From positions 1,768,501 to 1,832,500 of the forward strand of contig CM068318.1 of the NCBI GenBank assembly GCA_034766995.1: a stretch of DNA of 64,000 nt. The letters run 5' to 3'. The notes beneath the pieces were generated by a model. The model was not told where the DNA came from. It saw nothing but the letters and a program-made list of their open reading frames with translations, and made no database searches. This DNA comes from Acanthacorydalis orientalis. Lineage: Eukaryota > Arthropoda > Insecta > Megaloptera > Corydalidae. The number at the start of each line of letters is the position of its first letter. The stretch's first letter is position 1. Below, one piece after another: positions 12,666 through 23,215 of the stretch. The translations under genes and the position numbers were made by a program.

Positions 12666-14859
12666 TCAATAATATTCAATTTAATTTCCAGTTATCAGTG
12701 GCTGTAAAAAAACATTCTATTACTATTTATAATCAATTCGTTATTTGTTCTTGCCTGTCTATGATTTTTCTCCTTCTTTAAAACATGTACCATCCATACA
12801 TCCTGTCTTAATATCTTACTGAATCCTTTCAAACATTCAAACGTTTCAAATGTTATTTGAAATGTACTCAGATAGATGTAAACGATGAGATAAAATTTTA
12901 ACTGTTTTAAAATTTATATTTTTTCATATTTTTAACTGAACTAAACAACAAGATTCTGCCTCTCTTATTCAGTAAATAATATTTTTTGATTGAAAATAGT
13001 TCTGACAGTTCAATCAGCTAAGTAGTTAGCTACCATAATTTTTATTTAATTATAGTAGCTGATCTTTCAACAGAAAAGATTTGTGGTTTTTGAACCGAAT
13101 AAAAAAAAAACATTTGTGAGAACGTCTGACGAGTATATTGATTTAAAATTTGATTTTTTCATTTACTGTACTGACGAGACAAACCTTAAATTCTAAAATT
13201 CCTATACAAACAATCGACTGTTTTCTGTACACATTTACAACGTTTATACAGAATACTTCGACTCACCTTGCCGTTCAGTCAGCACGATGCTTTTTGTGAG
13301 TCACTGTGCACATGTAATGTCATTATTAAACAATTTTCAAATCTTTAATTCAACAGCGTTCGTTATTAATAGGAATTAACTGTTAGATTAGTACAACAAT
13401 ATCTTTATTGACGGACATGATGGCGAAACGTGATTAAGATACTTAATGTCGATATTGTTATGTCTTATTATAGGTGATTACAATACTTTCTCTGATTTAA
13501 ACATGTTATTAAACTACATATCCATTGTATCGATACTGGGATATAATTATTACAAATATGCTATAATAAATGATAATAAAAAAACAACAACTATGTATCG
13601 TATTAAAAACTGACATGTGTATAGATTCGATGAATGATTAGTATTTTATTCATATATTGTTATTAGCCGTGAACGTTGTACGATGCAAATTCTTATTCTT
13701 GTACATATATATATATATATGTACATTAATACAAGCACATGCTATTCGAAATGCACGTTTTGACCTTTTTACGTTGGTTTTAAAACGAAATTTGACATAA
13801 TTATATTTAAAAGGTCGTCGTCTACAAATTGAAATCATTTTAATTGGATTGCATGTCACAAAAATCGTTTGAATAATGATTTTTGAAATTATTTACATCG
13901 TATTTTTTACATAATTAGTATTCAATTATCTTTCTTTTTTGAATATATTTCATTATGTTCAGATAGGAATATCAGTTCGAGCATCGCTAATGACTAATAT
14001 TAGTGTATAATTAGATTCATCTATTACATTATCTATATGTATATATATAGAGAGAGAGAGAGAGAAAGAGAAAGAGAGAGTACAACTGGACATGTCTGCC
14101 AAATTATTATTTAATTACTGTTTTATTGATATACATTTTAATGAGTAAATGATGTAATTATTTCATTCCGGTTTAATCTTTGTGTGTATTTGTGTATCGT
14201 TAACTCACTTTTTATTTTTTTTTTAGTGGATTTTTGATCGTCTGCGATTCAGTTTCCTCTGTAGACACCTGTTTCTCCTGCTGTCCCTGGAGTTTCTTCT
14301 CTGCCTCCAGTATTTGTCCCGAATTATTTCTTTGTCACTTTTGCGTTCAAGTGTTCCGTTTTGATTATAGAGGAAAAAATTCCAAAATATCTCGATCGTT
14401 TATTTATAAATCCTCCTTCGTTTTCTCTATCAGTCGTGTTGGTCTTTTGAGTCGTTCGTTTGTTGTGCCGTGGGTCGTGTCATCAACAACCCACTGATCG
14501 TTGACCTGTTATATACTCTAGGTTCGTTCAATTAATTTGAACCTTTATTGACACAAGCTGGGTTTGAAATATATTAAATACGTCTTTATTTAAATATACT
14601 TGTTTGATTTTCTTGCTAAATATTCAATGATATATGTCATAGATACATATTGCTGTTTGTTTATAAAACAGTATTTTTATATTCATATATTTTTTCAACC
14701 CTAATTCGTACCTTAACAAAAAAATAAACTTATAAGTTACTTATATGAAGTAAAATAGATAAAAGATTTACTTCTTTTTTTAAGAAAATATTTATTTCTA
14801 TTAAATAATGATAATCGTGCTTAATTGAAAATATTATTTTAATTCGAGAAAATTAAATT

Positions 14860-14894
<35 letters not shown>

Positions 14895-15641
14895 CTAAGT
14901 GTATTTGTATGTGAATCAAAAATATTTAAAATTAATTCACGTACATCCTTCATATATCCGCGTGATTTATTGTAGTTTCTTGTAGAAATTAATTAACTCT
15001 TGTGTTCTTTTTTTTCATAATCCGATTTATAATGAGATACACTCACATCATCGAAGCACCTAGCTTCTTCTAGATTCGAGTACCTTTTTCACGTTGTCAG
15101 TTCTCGAAACGTATCTATTTTTAATGGATCTGCTAACATATAAAAACGATTTTTCACAATCTGTTTTGACACTCTTTATAAAGGTGCTAAATATGCGATT
15201 AAACTCGATTTTTTTACATCGGATCGTATCAGACCATTAAAAGGTCAATAGTCTTTACATAAATACACATACTAATTGTATTATGGTGTTAAGGAATTTC
15301 TGTTCTGTCGCAGTCGTAACGAACATGTCGTTCAATAATCAACTCTCGGATAAAAGAATTTTTGTTTGATTTGATTTGATCGACGAAGAAATCGAAAGTT
15401 GATTGTTATTTCAGTTGTTTGATATACGTAAGAGTGGTGCAATCTTTCGTAAGACTGTTTGGATAATTTTCGGTTTCAATTTTAGTATAAGAATATAGGT
15501 TTGTTTTAAATTAACAAATATTTGATTAGAAGAAATACAATAGGGTCAAAGACAAATACAATAAATGGTATATGCAGAAGATAATAAAAGGAATTTAAAA
15601 AGAAATCTTCATTAAACAAAATATAAATCTAGCACTGACCA
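12666..15641. other. AT-rich non-coding stretch
   Basis: No gene is supported. It holds a TA run at about 13703-13721, a GA-rich run at about 14047-14080 and a (TC)n(TA)n compound at about 14861-14894. The frame at 14234-14497 (Ser/Phe/Cys-rich) lacks recognisable features. A short stem occurs at 13029-13061 (AGCTACCATAATT against AATTATAGTAGCT, one mismatch, 7-base loop). Confidence 0.5.
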
Positions 15642-16380
15642 TTTTCACTTTCACAATTGAATTCTTGTCTCACTTCATAACCCACGAAAAATGTTCAATA
15701 AATAATTATTTATTATCTTTATGTATTTTGATAGTAATTCCTATCATCTTCAGAGTACCAGGGTACAGAAAAATCATAAATTTTAATTTTCGGTACCTTT
15801 TTGCCGTGAATATGATTGAAATGCGCAAAAATAACAATCAAAATGATCACTAATGACTTATTGAACATTTTTTGATCAGAAAACGTTTTTGATTAAAAAT
15901 TTTCGATAAACCATTACTTATCAATTTTAATTGTTGTTTACGAATATTTTTATGACGATTCCATCATCTTCGGAGTACCAGAGTGCAGAAAAATCTGATA
16001 ATCTAGATTTTTCTGTACCTTATGCATCGAATATGAGGTCGTTGCCATTGAAACAGACAAAAACAAGAATAAAAATTATCAATAATGATTTATTGAATCT
16101 TTTTTGACCAGGAAACATTATTGTGGTTAAAAATGTTTTATAGATCATTATTTATTATATTTGATTGTTTCTATTTGCATTCCGACAACGATTTCATCAT
16201 CTTAAAAGCACCAGAGTATAGAAAAATCTAAAAATCTAGATTTATCTATATCTTTGTGCTGTAAATATAATATAATGACTATTGAAATGCTCAAAAGCAA
16301 CAATCTAAGTAATAAATAATGATTCATTAAACTTTTTTGACGAGAAAATATTGTTACAGTCTGTGGGCTAAAAAAGAATT
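15642..16380. repeat. Fold-back palindrome family: three palindromes head-to-tail
   Basis: Three successive imperfect palindromes have cores near 15780, 16001 and 16236, about 221-235 bp apart. Each left arm runs from a GATCAAAAATGTTC/AATAAATCATTA-type segment through CCATCATCTTCGGAGTACCA to CAGAAAAATCT. Each right arm reverses this from AGATTTTTCTGTACC to TTATTGAACATTTTTTGATC and AGAAAACGTTTTTG. The first unit also keeps the outer end (TTCACTTTCACAATTGAATT). No transposase or known family is recognised. Confidence 0.88.
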
Positions 16381-17154
16381 TAATTATGAAAAAAAATATT
16401 TATTAAAGTTTTAAATCATCTATCAAAAGAAAGAATATAAAATAATTAAACACTTTTTTATTGGATTTCCTCCTTCTAAATAACGGCTTGGTGCTCGGTC
16501 GAAGGGCTTCTATGTGAGTAAACTATTATTTTTAAATCATTCTCAAATTATTGTTCCTTTTTCAATAAAGTTTTAAGAAATAAATAACTTAATTAGAATT
16601 CAACAATCAGAATACGACTCTCATGATAAGAATCTTTATTCATATAAAAATCCTCATCGGTATTTAGTTCTCCTTTATAATTCAGTCAGAATTTATTCAC
16701 GTTTTTACATTCAATAATAAATAAAACCGACTCACAGTCCCCTATTTACAATTTGTCTGTTTACCTGTATGTGTATATAAGCAAACTAATTAGACATATA
16801 TTTTATGTAATTCAAAAAGGGCCCCTAATGAATTTTAATATGCATTATTATAATTTCTTGAATTTTAATCCGCTCGCTAATTTAGCAAACGAAAGAAAAA
16901 CAACTATTCTGCGCTCATATTTTATACAGAACATGCAATTTTATTAAATGTTTCGCATGTATTAGCTACTGATTCTCAAGAACATCTGATTGCTTATATG
17001 ATTAAATTATATAATTAGATCTTACAAGAATAAGTAAATTGAAATTACTGTTAATTTCTATAATAAATAAATTAATTATTATTCAGCGGACAATGGGATC
17101 GTAAATAATCGTAAACATGAAACGCAGTTAGTTGTTTTTATAACTTAATTTGAT
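16381..17154. other. AT-rich non-coding stretch
   Basis: Nothing supported beyond an unremarkable 64-codon frame at 16753-16947. Confidence 0.5.
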
Positions 17155-17535
17155 TTAATAAGATGTTTTACTTGATGGGGATTCATTTTCTTTATTATTT
17201 GAATTTATTAATATTTTTAATTGTTCATGCTCATTTGTTTTTATTGAATCTTCAAGATCTGTTCTTCGGATGACGAGACTACTTTTAAATAGAAGGGTTA
17301 GTCGTTGTCTGTATTTATTAGAAAAATAAAAAAGCAATAATGAACCGGCCGGAATATAAAGTAGGAGTGTTATTGGATCATACTTTTTGTTCGTACTGTC
17401 ATTCGAAAAAGTCATCTGGAAACGATGAAGAATGCAGTCGTGACTCTGTTCAATCCCTGAAGTAGTTGATTCTCTTATCGTAGTTTTTAAGGATGTTTTT
17501 ATTCTTTCACAAACGGATTCTTTTTTTATTATCAT
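17155..17535 (-). CDS. Possible exon or single ORF of an unrecognised membrane-type protein
   Basis: The longest open frame without simple-sequence content on the minus strand (126 codons, ending in a stop). It encodes a hydrophobic stretch, ITLLLYIPAGSLLLFYF (about residues 55-71), followed at once by a basic stretch, SNKYRQRLTLLFKSSLVIRR, then an acidic, Asn/Lys/Ser-rich tail. The layout resembles a last transmembrane helix with a short basic tail, as at the end of some seven-helix receptors, but the usual NPxxY motif is missing and I do not claim that identity. An acceptor-like CTACTTCAG at about 17457-17465 (minus strand) could start a terminal exon at residue 27. The ATG start is uncertain. 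It could equally be a chance frame or a pseudogene. Confidence 0.3.
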   Translation of the reverse strand: MIIKKESVCERIKTSLKTTIRESTTSGIEQSHDCILHRFQMTFSNDSTNKKYDPITLLLYIPAGSLLLFYFSNKYRQRLTLLFKSSLVIRRTDLEDSIKTNEHEQLKILINSNNKENESPSSKTSY

Positions 17536-17699
17536 AAACGAAAAAAAATCTTACCGGGAACATTCAAGAAATCATTGTTTATCATGTTTGTTTGTTGTTT
17601 ACTCGCGTTTCGATGACGGCGTTGTCATCTTTAAAACGCCACGACATAAACAGTTCAATTTTTATATTTCTCCTCTTTCTGCATTTCTCTAGTATTTAA

Positions 17700-18003
17700 A
17701 TTTCATAAATGACAGGACAATAGTCACACTCGCCGCCGATTCCCGACGCTCGTTCGAATCTCAACACCGTTCCACACTAATCAATCTTCGAATTCTCTCC
17801 ACGTTTCGCCTCGTCCCGTCCGTTCTTCAACAATAACTACTGCTATTTCCCTGTCGTACGGCTTTATTAAATTTCACGATATTGCCACGCACACAAAACA
17901 CACAGCAACTGTACGTGTGTGCACGTCGTGTTTACTGAAATTAATCTACTATTGTATTTATATTAAAAAAATGTTGCTGTAAAATAATTTAATCAAAAAA
18001 CTT
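17700..18003. promoter_or_regulatory. CpG-containing block left of the 18.0-kb GC islet
   Basis: Moderately CpG-rich sequence (CTCGCCGCCGATTCCCGACG near 17728) in AT-rich surroundings. It may form one regulatory block with the islet at 18004-18215. No direct promoter motif is seen. Confidence 0.25.
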
Positions 18004-18135
18004 TCACGAGAATAAGGCGCTGGTCGAGAACGAGCGGCGCGCAATACGGCGCGTCACCTTGATGTCGTGGGTGTTGCCGGTGAGCGGGTGGGCCCCCGGG
18101 GGGCTCTGCACGCACTGCCGTAGCAGCCTCTTCAT
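18004..18135 (-). CDS. Possible small ORF or exon fragment in a GC-rich islet
   Basis: A minus-strand frame of 43 codons plus stop, beginning MKRLLRQCVQSPPGAHPLTG and containing THDIKVTRRIARRSFSTS. Nearly every codon ends in G or C, very unlike the surrounding DNA. An in-frame stop lies upstream of the ATG. The opposite strand is also open here (frame starting at 18008), because third-position G/C on one strand removes stops from the other, so the coding strand is not certain. The product is not recognised. Alternatives are a CpG-rich promoter, or a fragment of foreign, higher-GC DNA. Confidence 0.3.
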   Translation of the reverse strand: MKRLLRQCVQSPPGAHPLTGNTHDIKVTRRIARRSFSTSALFS

Positions 18136-18260
18136 TTCGACCCGAGCATGACTTTGTTTACTACTTCAGAGGTGGAGTACAAGACACAGGTGAAGTTTAA
18201 CCGCTTGTGCTGCGCTCCGCATAAGATTGTATTGAAAATATGTTGCATATATTTTTTTTC
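18136..18260 (+). other. Possible plus-strand exon start right of the GC islet
   Basis: A good acceptor (TTTGTTTACTACTTCAG, AG at 18168-18169) is followed by a frame with G/C-ending codons, VEYKTQVKFNRLCCAPHK. The frame runs on into AT-rich sequence and stops near 18268. No matching donor is clear. Weak support. Confidence 0.2.
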
Positions 18261-18420
18261 ACGCTGAGGTCAGTTCATTCTGTTATATGACTTGTAACAT
18301 TCTTTCTTTTTAACACACATATCTGACATGGACTTTTTAATATTATTAATATTGTTGATGGTCGACTTGATACATTTCTCAATACTATACGAACGCATGC
18401 GCACAGATATAGACAGATAT

Positions 18421-18423
<3 letters not shown>

Positions 18424-18505
<82 letters not shown>
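18424..18505. repeat. (TA)n microsatellite, about 41 units
   Basis: Long uninterrupted AT/TA run, flanked on the left by AGATATAG variants. The Tyr-Ile frames on both strands are artefacts. Confidence 0.97.
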
Positions 18506-18511
<6 letters not shown>

Positions 18512-18773
18512 AAAGTTTGTTAACCATTGTTAAATAAAATCACTTCATCATCTAAAGAATTTACAAAAAGTATCTGAAATGAGATCTTCTAGATTCGACA
18601 CTTAAATTATAGATCTTTGACACAGTTTCAGAAATTGCTTGGCATAAATCAACATTGACGTTTGATCCTTAAAATTTCTTACAGTTAAATGTTAGATTTG
18701 GTTTAAATCTGTTGGTTTATATGGCAAACTTAACTATAAACAATTCTCATATTAGAAAGTCACAGCAATGATT

Positions 18774-18774
<1 letters not shown>

Positions 18775-18816
<42 letters not shown>

Positions 18817-18817
18817 A
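18775..18817. repeat. (CA)n(TA)n compound microsatellite
   Basis: About 9 CA units running directly into about 12 TA units. Confidence 0.95.
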
Positions 18818-18967
18818 AATGATCTAAAATCATTACAACTACCTTCTCTGCTTGACACTTTATGTACTTATTTATTATAATGCAATAAATCTGATTTTAT
18901 TGTTTTTTAAAAGACAAATAATGTAAAATTATAAATAACCCACGGTTTTAGCACTACTTATATGTTG

Positions 18968-18970
<3 letters not shown>

Positions 18971-19040
<70 letters not shown>
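18971..19040. repeat. (TA)n microsatellite
   Basis: About 35 uninterrupted TA units. Confidence 0.97.
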
Positions 19041-19043
<3 letters not shown>

Positions 19044-19486
19044 ACTTGAGAACAAAAAATAATGTACTTAAAAAAGACTATAATCAACTTGAACTGTCAT
19101 CTTGATATAGTGTCAATGAACAGGTTTATAGTTGCCATAAAATGCAGCTTTATGTGACAACAACTGATCTCACATAAACATGTGACACTTGGAAAAGGAA
19201 TTTCACACATCCTTGTCATTTTGCTAGACACTATGTCCAGACTGTATTATGCATCGCCTTTGAAGTGCATTTCGCCGACGTAGTGGTCGTCACGAAAGAA
19301 GTGTCAATTTTATTTTAACTTCTCAGTTAAAGTAACAGTTGATGAATGGAACTTTGATAATTTTAACAGTTGCTATTGAAATATAATATCCTTCTGCATG
19401 ATATGAAAATCCATTAATTGTTTTAATATCGTACATAAGTTGTTATCTTTGTTGGAAGTTTTTAATATTTTTAATTGAATATGAAA
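19041..19486. other. Non-coding stretch
   Basis: Nothing supported; no open frame or repeat unit recognised. Confidence 0.5.
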
Positions 19487-19660
19487 TTATGAACGGAGTG
19501 TCATTTTTTGCTTGCTCACAAAAATAATATCTATAGAGATGAAATGTGAATGCAGTATCTGTTTATTCTGATCATAAATTTATAGAGATAGCTATTTAAA
19601 GCTATTTAGCAATTGGATAAAATAATCTAAAATATGCACAGTAGCTGACTGATAATTCAA
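19487..19660. repeat. Local duplication, copy A
   Basis: The segment matches 20437-20620. Shared landmarks in the same order are a TTTTTGCTTGCTCA/TTTTTCGTTTGCTG start, AATATCTATAGAGAT, CAGTATCTGTTTATT, GATCATAAATTTATAGA, and GTAGCTGACTGATAATTCA. In both copies a fold-back family arm follows within about 20 bp, so the duplicated unit probably included it. Confidence 0.7.
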
Positions 19661-19667
19661 TTTCAAT

Positions 19668-19772
19668 CAAAAAAAATAATGATATGAAAAAGTAGTAATC
19701 AAAACTGGTTTATTGAACGTTTTTGATCAGAAAACATTTCTGTGATTTCTGGGATAAAAAATGAATTGATCA
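19668..19772. repeat. Fold-back palindrome family, right half-arm
   Basis: It contains TTTATTGAACGTTTTTGATC, then AGAAAACATTTCTGTGATTT, then a GGGATAAAAAATGAATT-type end. Core and left arm are missing. Confidence 0.75.
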
Positions 19773-20246
19773 GTGAGTGCCTGGTAATATTATTTGAGAG
19801 GAACATATTTTTCTATTTAATAAAATAGAAGGAAAATGTAACAAAACTAATTGTTTAGAGAGAGAATAAAAAAAACGTAATCGAGTAATTTATAAACCAA
19901 ACTGAAAAACATTTCGATTTTAATCGATGAATGCACATGCTCGTAGTCTCTGTGTATGTGTGAATATGTCTAAATATTTGTATAAACATATATTTATGTT
20001 CTAGCAGTTTAAAATTACTCTCAAGACCTGTGACAGGTAATTTCGAAATTACTTTGTGTGGGCTGTTGAGAAAAAAACAGTCATGTCCTTAATTTACAGC
20101 CTATTGTAATACACTAATCACTTATATTTTGGTCACTAATAGTCGTTGTACGATTGATTGATCTTTGAATAAAGTATCGCCTTATTCGCTGATGAAACGA
20201 AATCGACTTAACTTTCTATCTAATTATTATATGTTGGCCGGGACTG

Positions 20247-20247
<1 letters not shown>

Positions 20248-20297
<50 letters not shown>
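20248..20297. repeat. (TA)n microsatellite
   Basis: About 25 uninterrupted TA units. Confidence 0.96.
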
Positions 20298-20304
<7 letters not shown>

Positions 20305-20436
20305 ACTTCAGTACAAAACTGTTCTGTCGTTCTTAAACAATACATAATGTCTTATTATTGTTTTGATGATTTTTTAATTTTATAGAATTGAAGAATTGTC
20401 TTATAGTAAATAATTTATACTTAATATAAATATGTT

Positions 20437-20620
20437 TTAACTTTTTCGTTTGCTGATAAAAAAATAACATCTATAAGAGATTAGATGTAAATACAATATC
20501 TGTTAATTACGATCATAAATTTTTAGAAACAGCTACTTAAACATATTTAGTAATCGGATAAACGAATTTAAAATACAATAGTTGACTGATAATCATTGAT
20601 TGATAATTCAGTTTCACAGA
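20437..20620. repeat. Local duplication, copy B
   Basis: Counterpart of 19487-19660, about 950 bp downstream in the same orientation, with the same ordered landmarks (AACATCTATAAGAGAT, CAATATCTGTTAATT, GATCATAAATTTTTAGA, TAGTTGACTGATAAT). Confidence 0.7.
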
Positions 20621-20624
20621 TAAA

Positions 20625-20908
20625 TTCTTTTTATCCTTTTCTTCACTCTGTAAAGCACGAAAAAAATATTTCTGGTTAAAAATGTTCTATGAATTATTAT
20701 TGGAAATTTAGGCTAAGTTACAACACAATTGCTGAACTTCATAGATTTTTCTGTACATTTAATTCGTTGTGGTTCGTCGAATGATAAAAAGGAAAAACGA
20801 ATTGACTTGTGAAAGTGAATTCAGGTACATTTTCAGAATTTTATTGTGACTGTGTATCAATTCTCTTTCACAAATGAATTTTTTTTTCACATTCCACGAA
20901 CCACAATT
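20625..20908. repeat. Fold-back palindrome family, eroded copy plus an adjoining outer end
   Basis: A weak left arm (20625-20690) leads to the core CATAGATTTTTCTGTACATT (about 20739-20758) and an outer right end (GTGGTTCGTCGAATGATAAA, then GACTTGTGAAAGTGAA) reaching 20815. A second outer left end (TTCTCTTTCACAAATGAATT, then CACGAACCACAA) begins at about 20860. The interior of the right arm is deleted. Confidence 0.65.
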
Positions 20909-20927
20909 TCTTTTCACAAATCCTTTC

Positions 20928-20933
<6 letters not shown>

Positions 20934-20965
<32 letters not shown>
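20934..20965. repeat. (TA)n microsatellite
   Basis: About 16 TA units. Confidence 0.95.
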
Positions 20966-20968
<3 letters not shown>

Positions 20969-21181
20969 ATTAACATGTATATCTATGAATAGAAATGTAA
21001 ACATCTTCACTGTTTTAATAATCTGTTGAGAATTACATTTTATCGATCAATAAATAATGAAATATGAACGGCACCGTCTTCAATCGCACACAAGAACTGT
21101 ACAGAGTAACGAGCACGTATTCCGAATACAAACATTTATTTTTAGATACAATTATTCTACATGTCCTTTTATTCGTTGCAG

Positions 21182-21340
21182 TACGCAAACGTACCGACAA
21201 CAATTTCAAGGATTATGAAACGACAGCGGTCCACCGTGGATTCGCCGTCTGGGCTTATGAGAATGAACAAAATGTCACTGTTAATGGGTGCGCCAATCAA
21301 GATTTCGTCTTTAATACCACGTTATTGGCCATTTACGACG
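21182..21340 (+). CDS. Candidate internal exon of an unrecognised protein
   Basis: A 159-nt segment between a strong acceptor (CCTTTTATTCGTTGCAG, AG at 21180-21181) and a strong donor (ACGACG|GTAAGT, GT at 21341). Two of its three frames are open throughout. In the first (phase 0 at both ends) it reads YANVPTTISRIMKRQRSTVD and onward to SLIPRYWPFTT. In the second (two bases completing an upstream codon, one base left over) it reads RKRTDNNFKDYETTAVHRGF, then AVWAYENEQNVTVNG, ending FNTTLLAIYD. The second frame is phase-compatible with the exon at 48046-48293. I recognise neither peptide. Base composition is richer than the flanks, which favours a real exon, but the coding frame is undecided. 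Confidence 0.5.
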
Positions 21341-22979
21341 GTAAGTCCTTTATTGTGTTTTCATGCGATTCGCAAATACTTAAATATTACTTTATTTATC
21401 TGGGCAGTAAAAGTTACGACCTTTGTTTGTACGGCGACGATACTTGTGTCTTCATACATTCGTACATTTTTTTTTTGTTTATCCGAGATTTCATTTGTGT
21501 TTGATTCATTTCATTAGCTTCTATTATATATATATATACACATACACCCACACATATACCTCACTTTTTCTGGCAAGAACTTAATCTACTAATTTTAATT
21601 TATAAATGTTATTAAAATTCCATATAATACAAAAACTCTTGTTTATGACAACACAGACATTTCACTAAAAAAAAAACACAGAACGTTTATATATTCTATT
21701 ATAGCAACCAAGCTATACCATTTGAAAATTCATCATTTTAGCATTGTATTGTCCTTGAAAAATAATTGAATAGGCACACCTTCTAAATCAGGAGGTCTGA
21801 AATAAAATTTGAGAATACAAAAGAAAGCTTTTGAATGCTCTTTCGATCCACATAAGTCCCATTTCTCAATCTATAATAATCTTATCTGTGGTTTAACTCT
21901 CCCATTCCTGTCCTGTGAACTCAGTTGACCGCGTGTTTTTATTTACAAATATCCTCTTTTCTGTTTTTCACAGAACGCTGACATTCCTTCTGTTATTCGT
22001 CACTATCACTAATGAATTTTAACACTTTGCAGTCGGAGATTTTTTCATTTCACTTACCAGCAACTGGAACATATTTTTTTTACCAAAATAGCAAGTAACA
22101 AATAACTTCAAATAAAATGATATAGCATTGTATATAATTTCTTTATTCAAATGAAACTTCAAGAATACCTTTATTAATTCATGTTTTATAAAAAAAAATA
22201 ATATTGTTAGTTGTTCCCTCAGAGGGAGCAGTCTAGTGGAAAGGGTTAACAGTTTACTGATTGTCGAACGTTTGCAGTGAGGAAGTAGAATGATATTTCT
22301 TTATTTTCTTGTAATACACATGTTCTGCTGATTCTGATCCGTGGTTCAAAGATTGATTTTGATGTTCAACTAATTAAAAATTCTTCTGTTCCTTCATAAA
22401 ATAGTAATTTTCATGAAAAATATTAACGGTATACTGTGTTTACTGCACCGGCACAGAAAGTCTTCCAATAGTACCGGTCTGGAAGAGTTAAAGCGTACAG
22501 AGACATAATGAAAATAATTATTCGTCTGAGAATTTCTTACAATAATCAAAACATAATCGAACATTTTTTATAATACTTGAAAAACGTTATTATAAAATCT
22601 AATTTAATCAAAAAGAAATAATGATTATTTTAAGAATTGTTTGAATTGATTAAAATATAAAATCGAGATTTGTTTTATAATGTTTCAACATTTTATCAAA
22701 TCTTTTATGATATGAAAAGAATAATTGTTTCTTTTTAAAATTTTTCTTGCAAAGATTAAAATTGTTTTTTTTTTTTTCAAATGGTTTAAACACTAGCATA
22801 AAATCTAATAGATTTGAAAATTTTCGAATCAGTTTTAATTACATGCTGTGTTTTCATCAAGTGTGTGGTTCAATATACATTAAGAAAAAAAAACGCATGG
22901 TTTAAAAGAAATATATATTTATTTTAAAAAAAAAAAAAGCTCTAGCAAACAGAATTGCCCCGTTCTGCTATTGTTCTGA
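21341..22979. other. AT-rich stretch, possible intron
   Basis: If the exon at 21182-21340 is real, this is the start of its downstream intron. A short TA run is at about 21521-21537. No other feature is recognised. Confidence 0.5.
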
Positions 22980-23215
22980 AATGTATCCCTGTTCAGTGGC
23001 AGCCGGCAAAGTTACCCCTTGTGTGACCAACTCGTGAATGAATGGCATAAACCTACACCACGGGGCCTACACTACTACAAACTGTCGTGCCCCACTGTCG
23101 CAGCGATCAGCTGATGTCACATGTCACAGAACGAGTGCCACGTGCTATAAGCACCGCCTACAACTGCACCCTCAACCGAAACTGAAACCGTGTGACAAAT
23201 TTATTTCTGTTCAAC
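22980..23215. promoter_or_regulatory. GC-rich islet with several E-box-like motifs
   Basis: In about 235 bp richer in G and C than the flanks there are CAGCTG (about 23108), CACATG (about 23118) and CACGTG (about 23139) hexamers within 40 bp, plus a repeated TGTCACA/ATGTCAC pattern. CANNTG hexamers are binding sites of bHLH factors. This may be an enhancer, but the count may be chance. The 106-codon frame at 23038-23358 lacks recognisable features. Confidence 0.3.

Noticed and set aside
17745..17765. GTTCGAATC box that could be a tRNA internal promoter
   Set aside because: No A box or cloverleaf upstream.
18270..18537. Open frames rich in Tyr-Ile on both strands across TA arrays (also at 3269-3800, 25347-25587, 29093-29380, 36467-36685, 51069-51311, 54010-54187)
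   Set aside because: TA repeats lack stop codons when read as TAT-ATA. These are translations of microsatellites.
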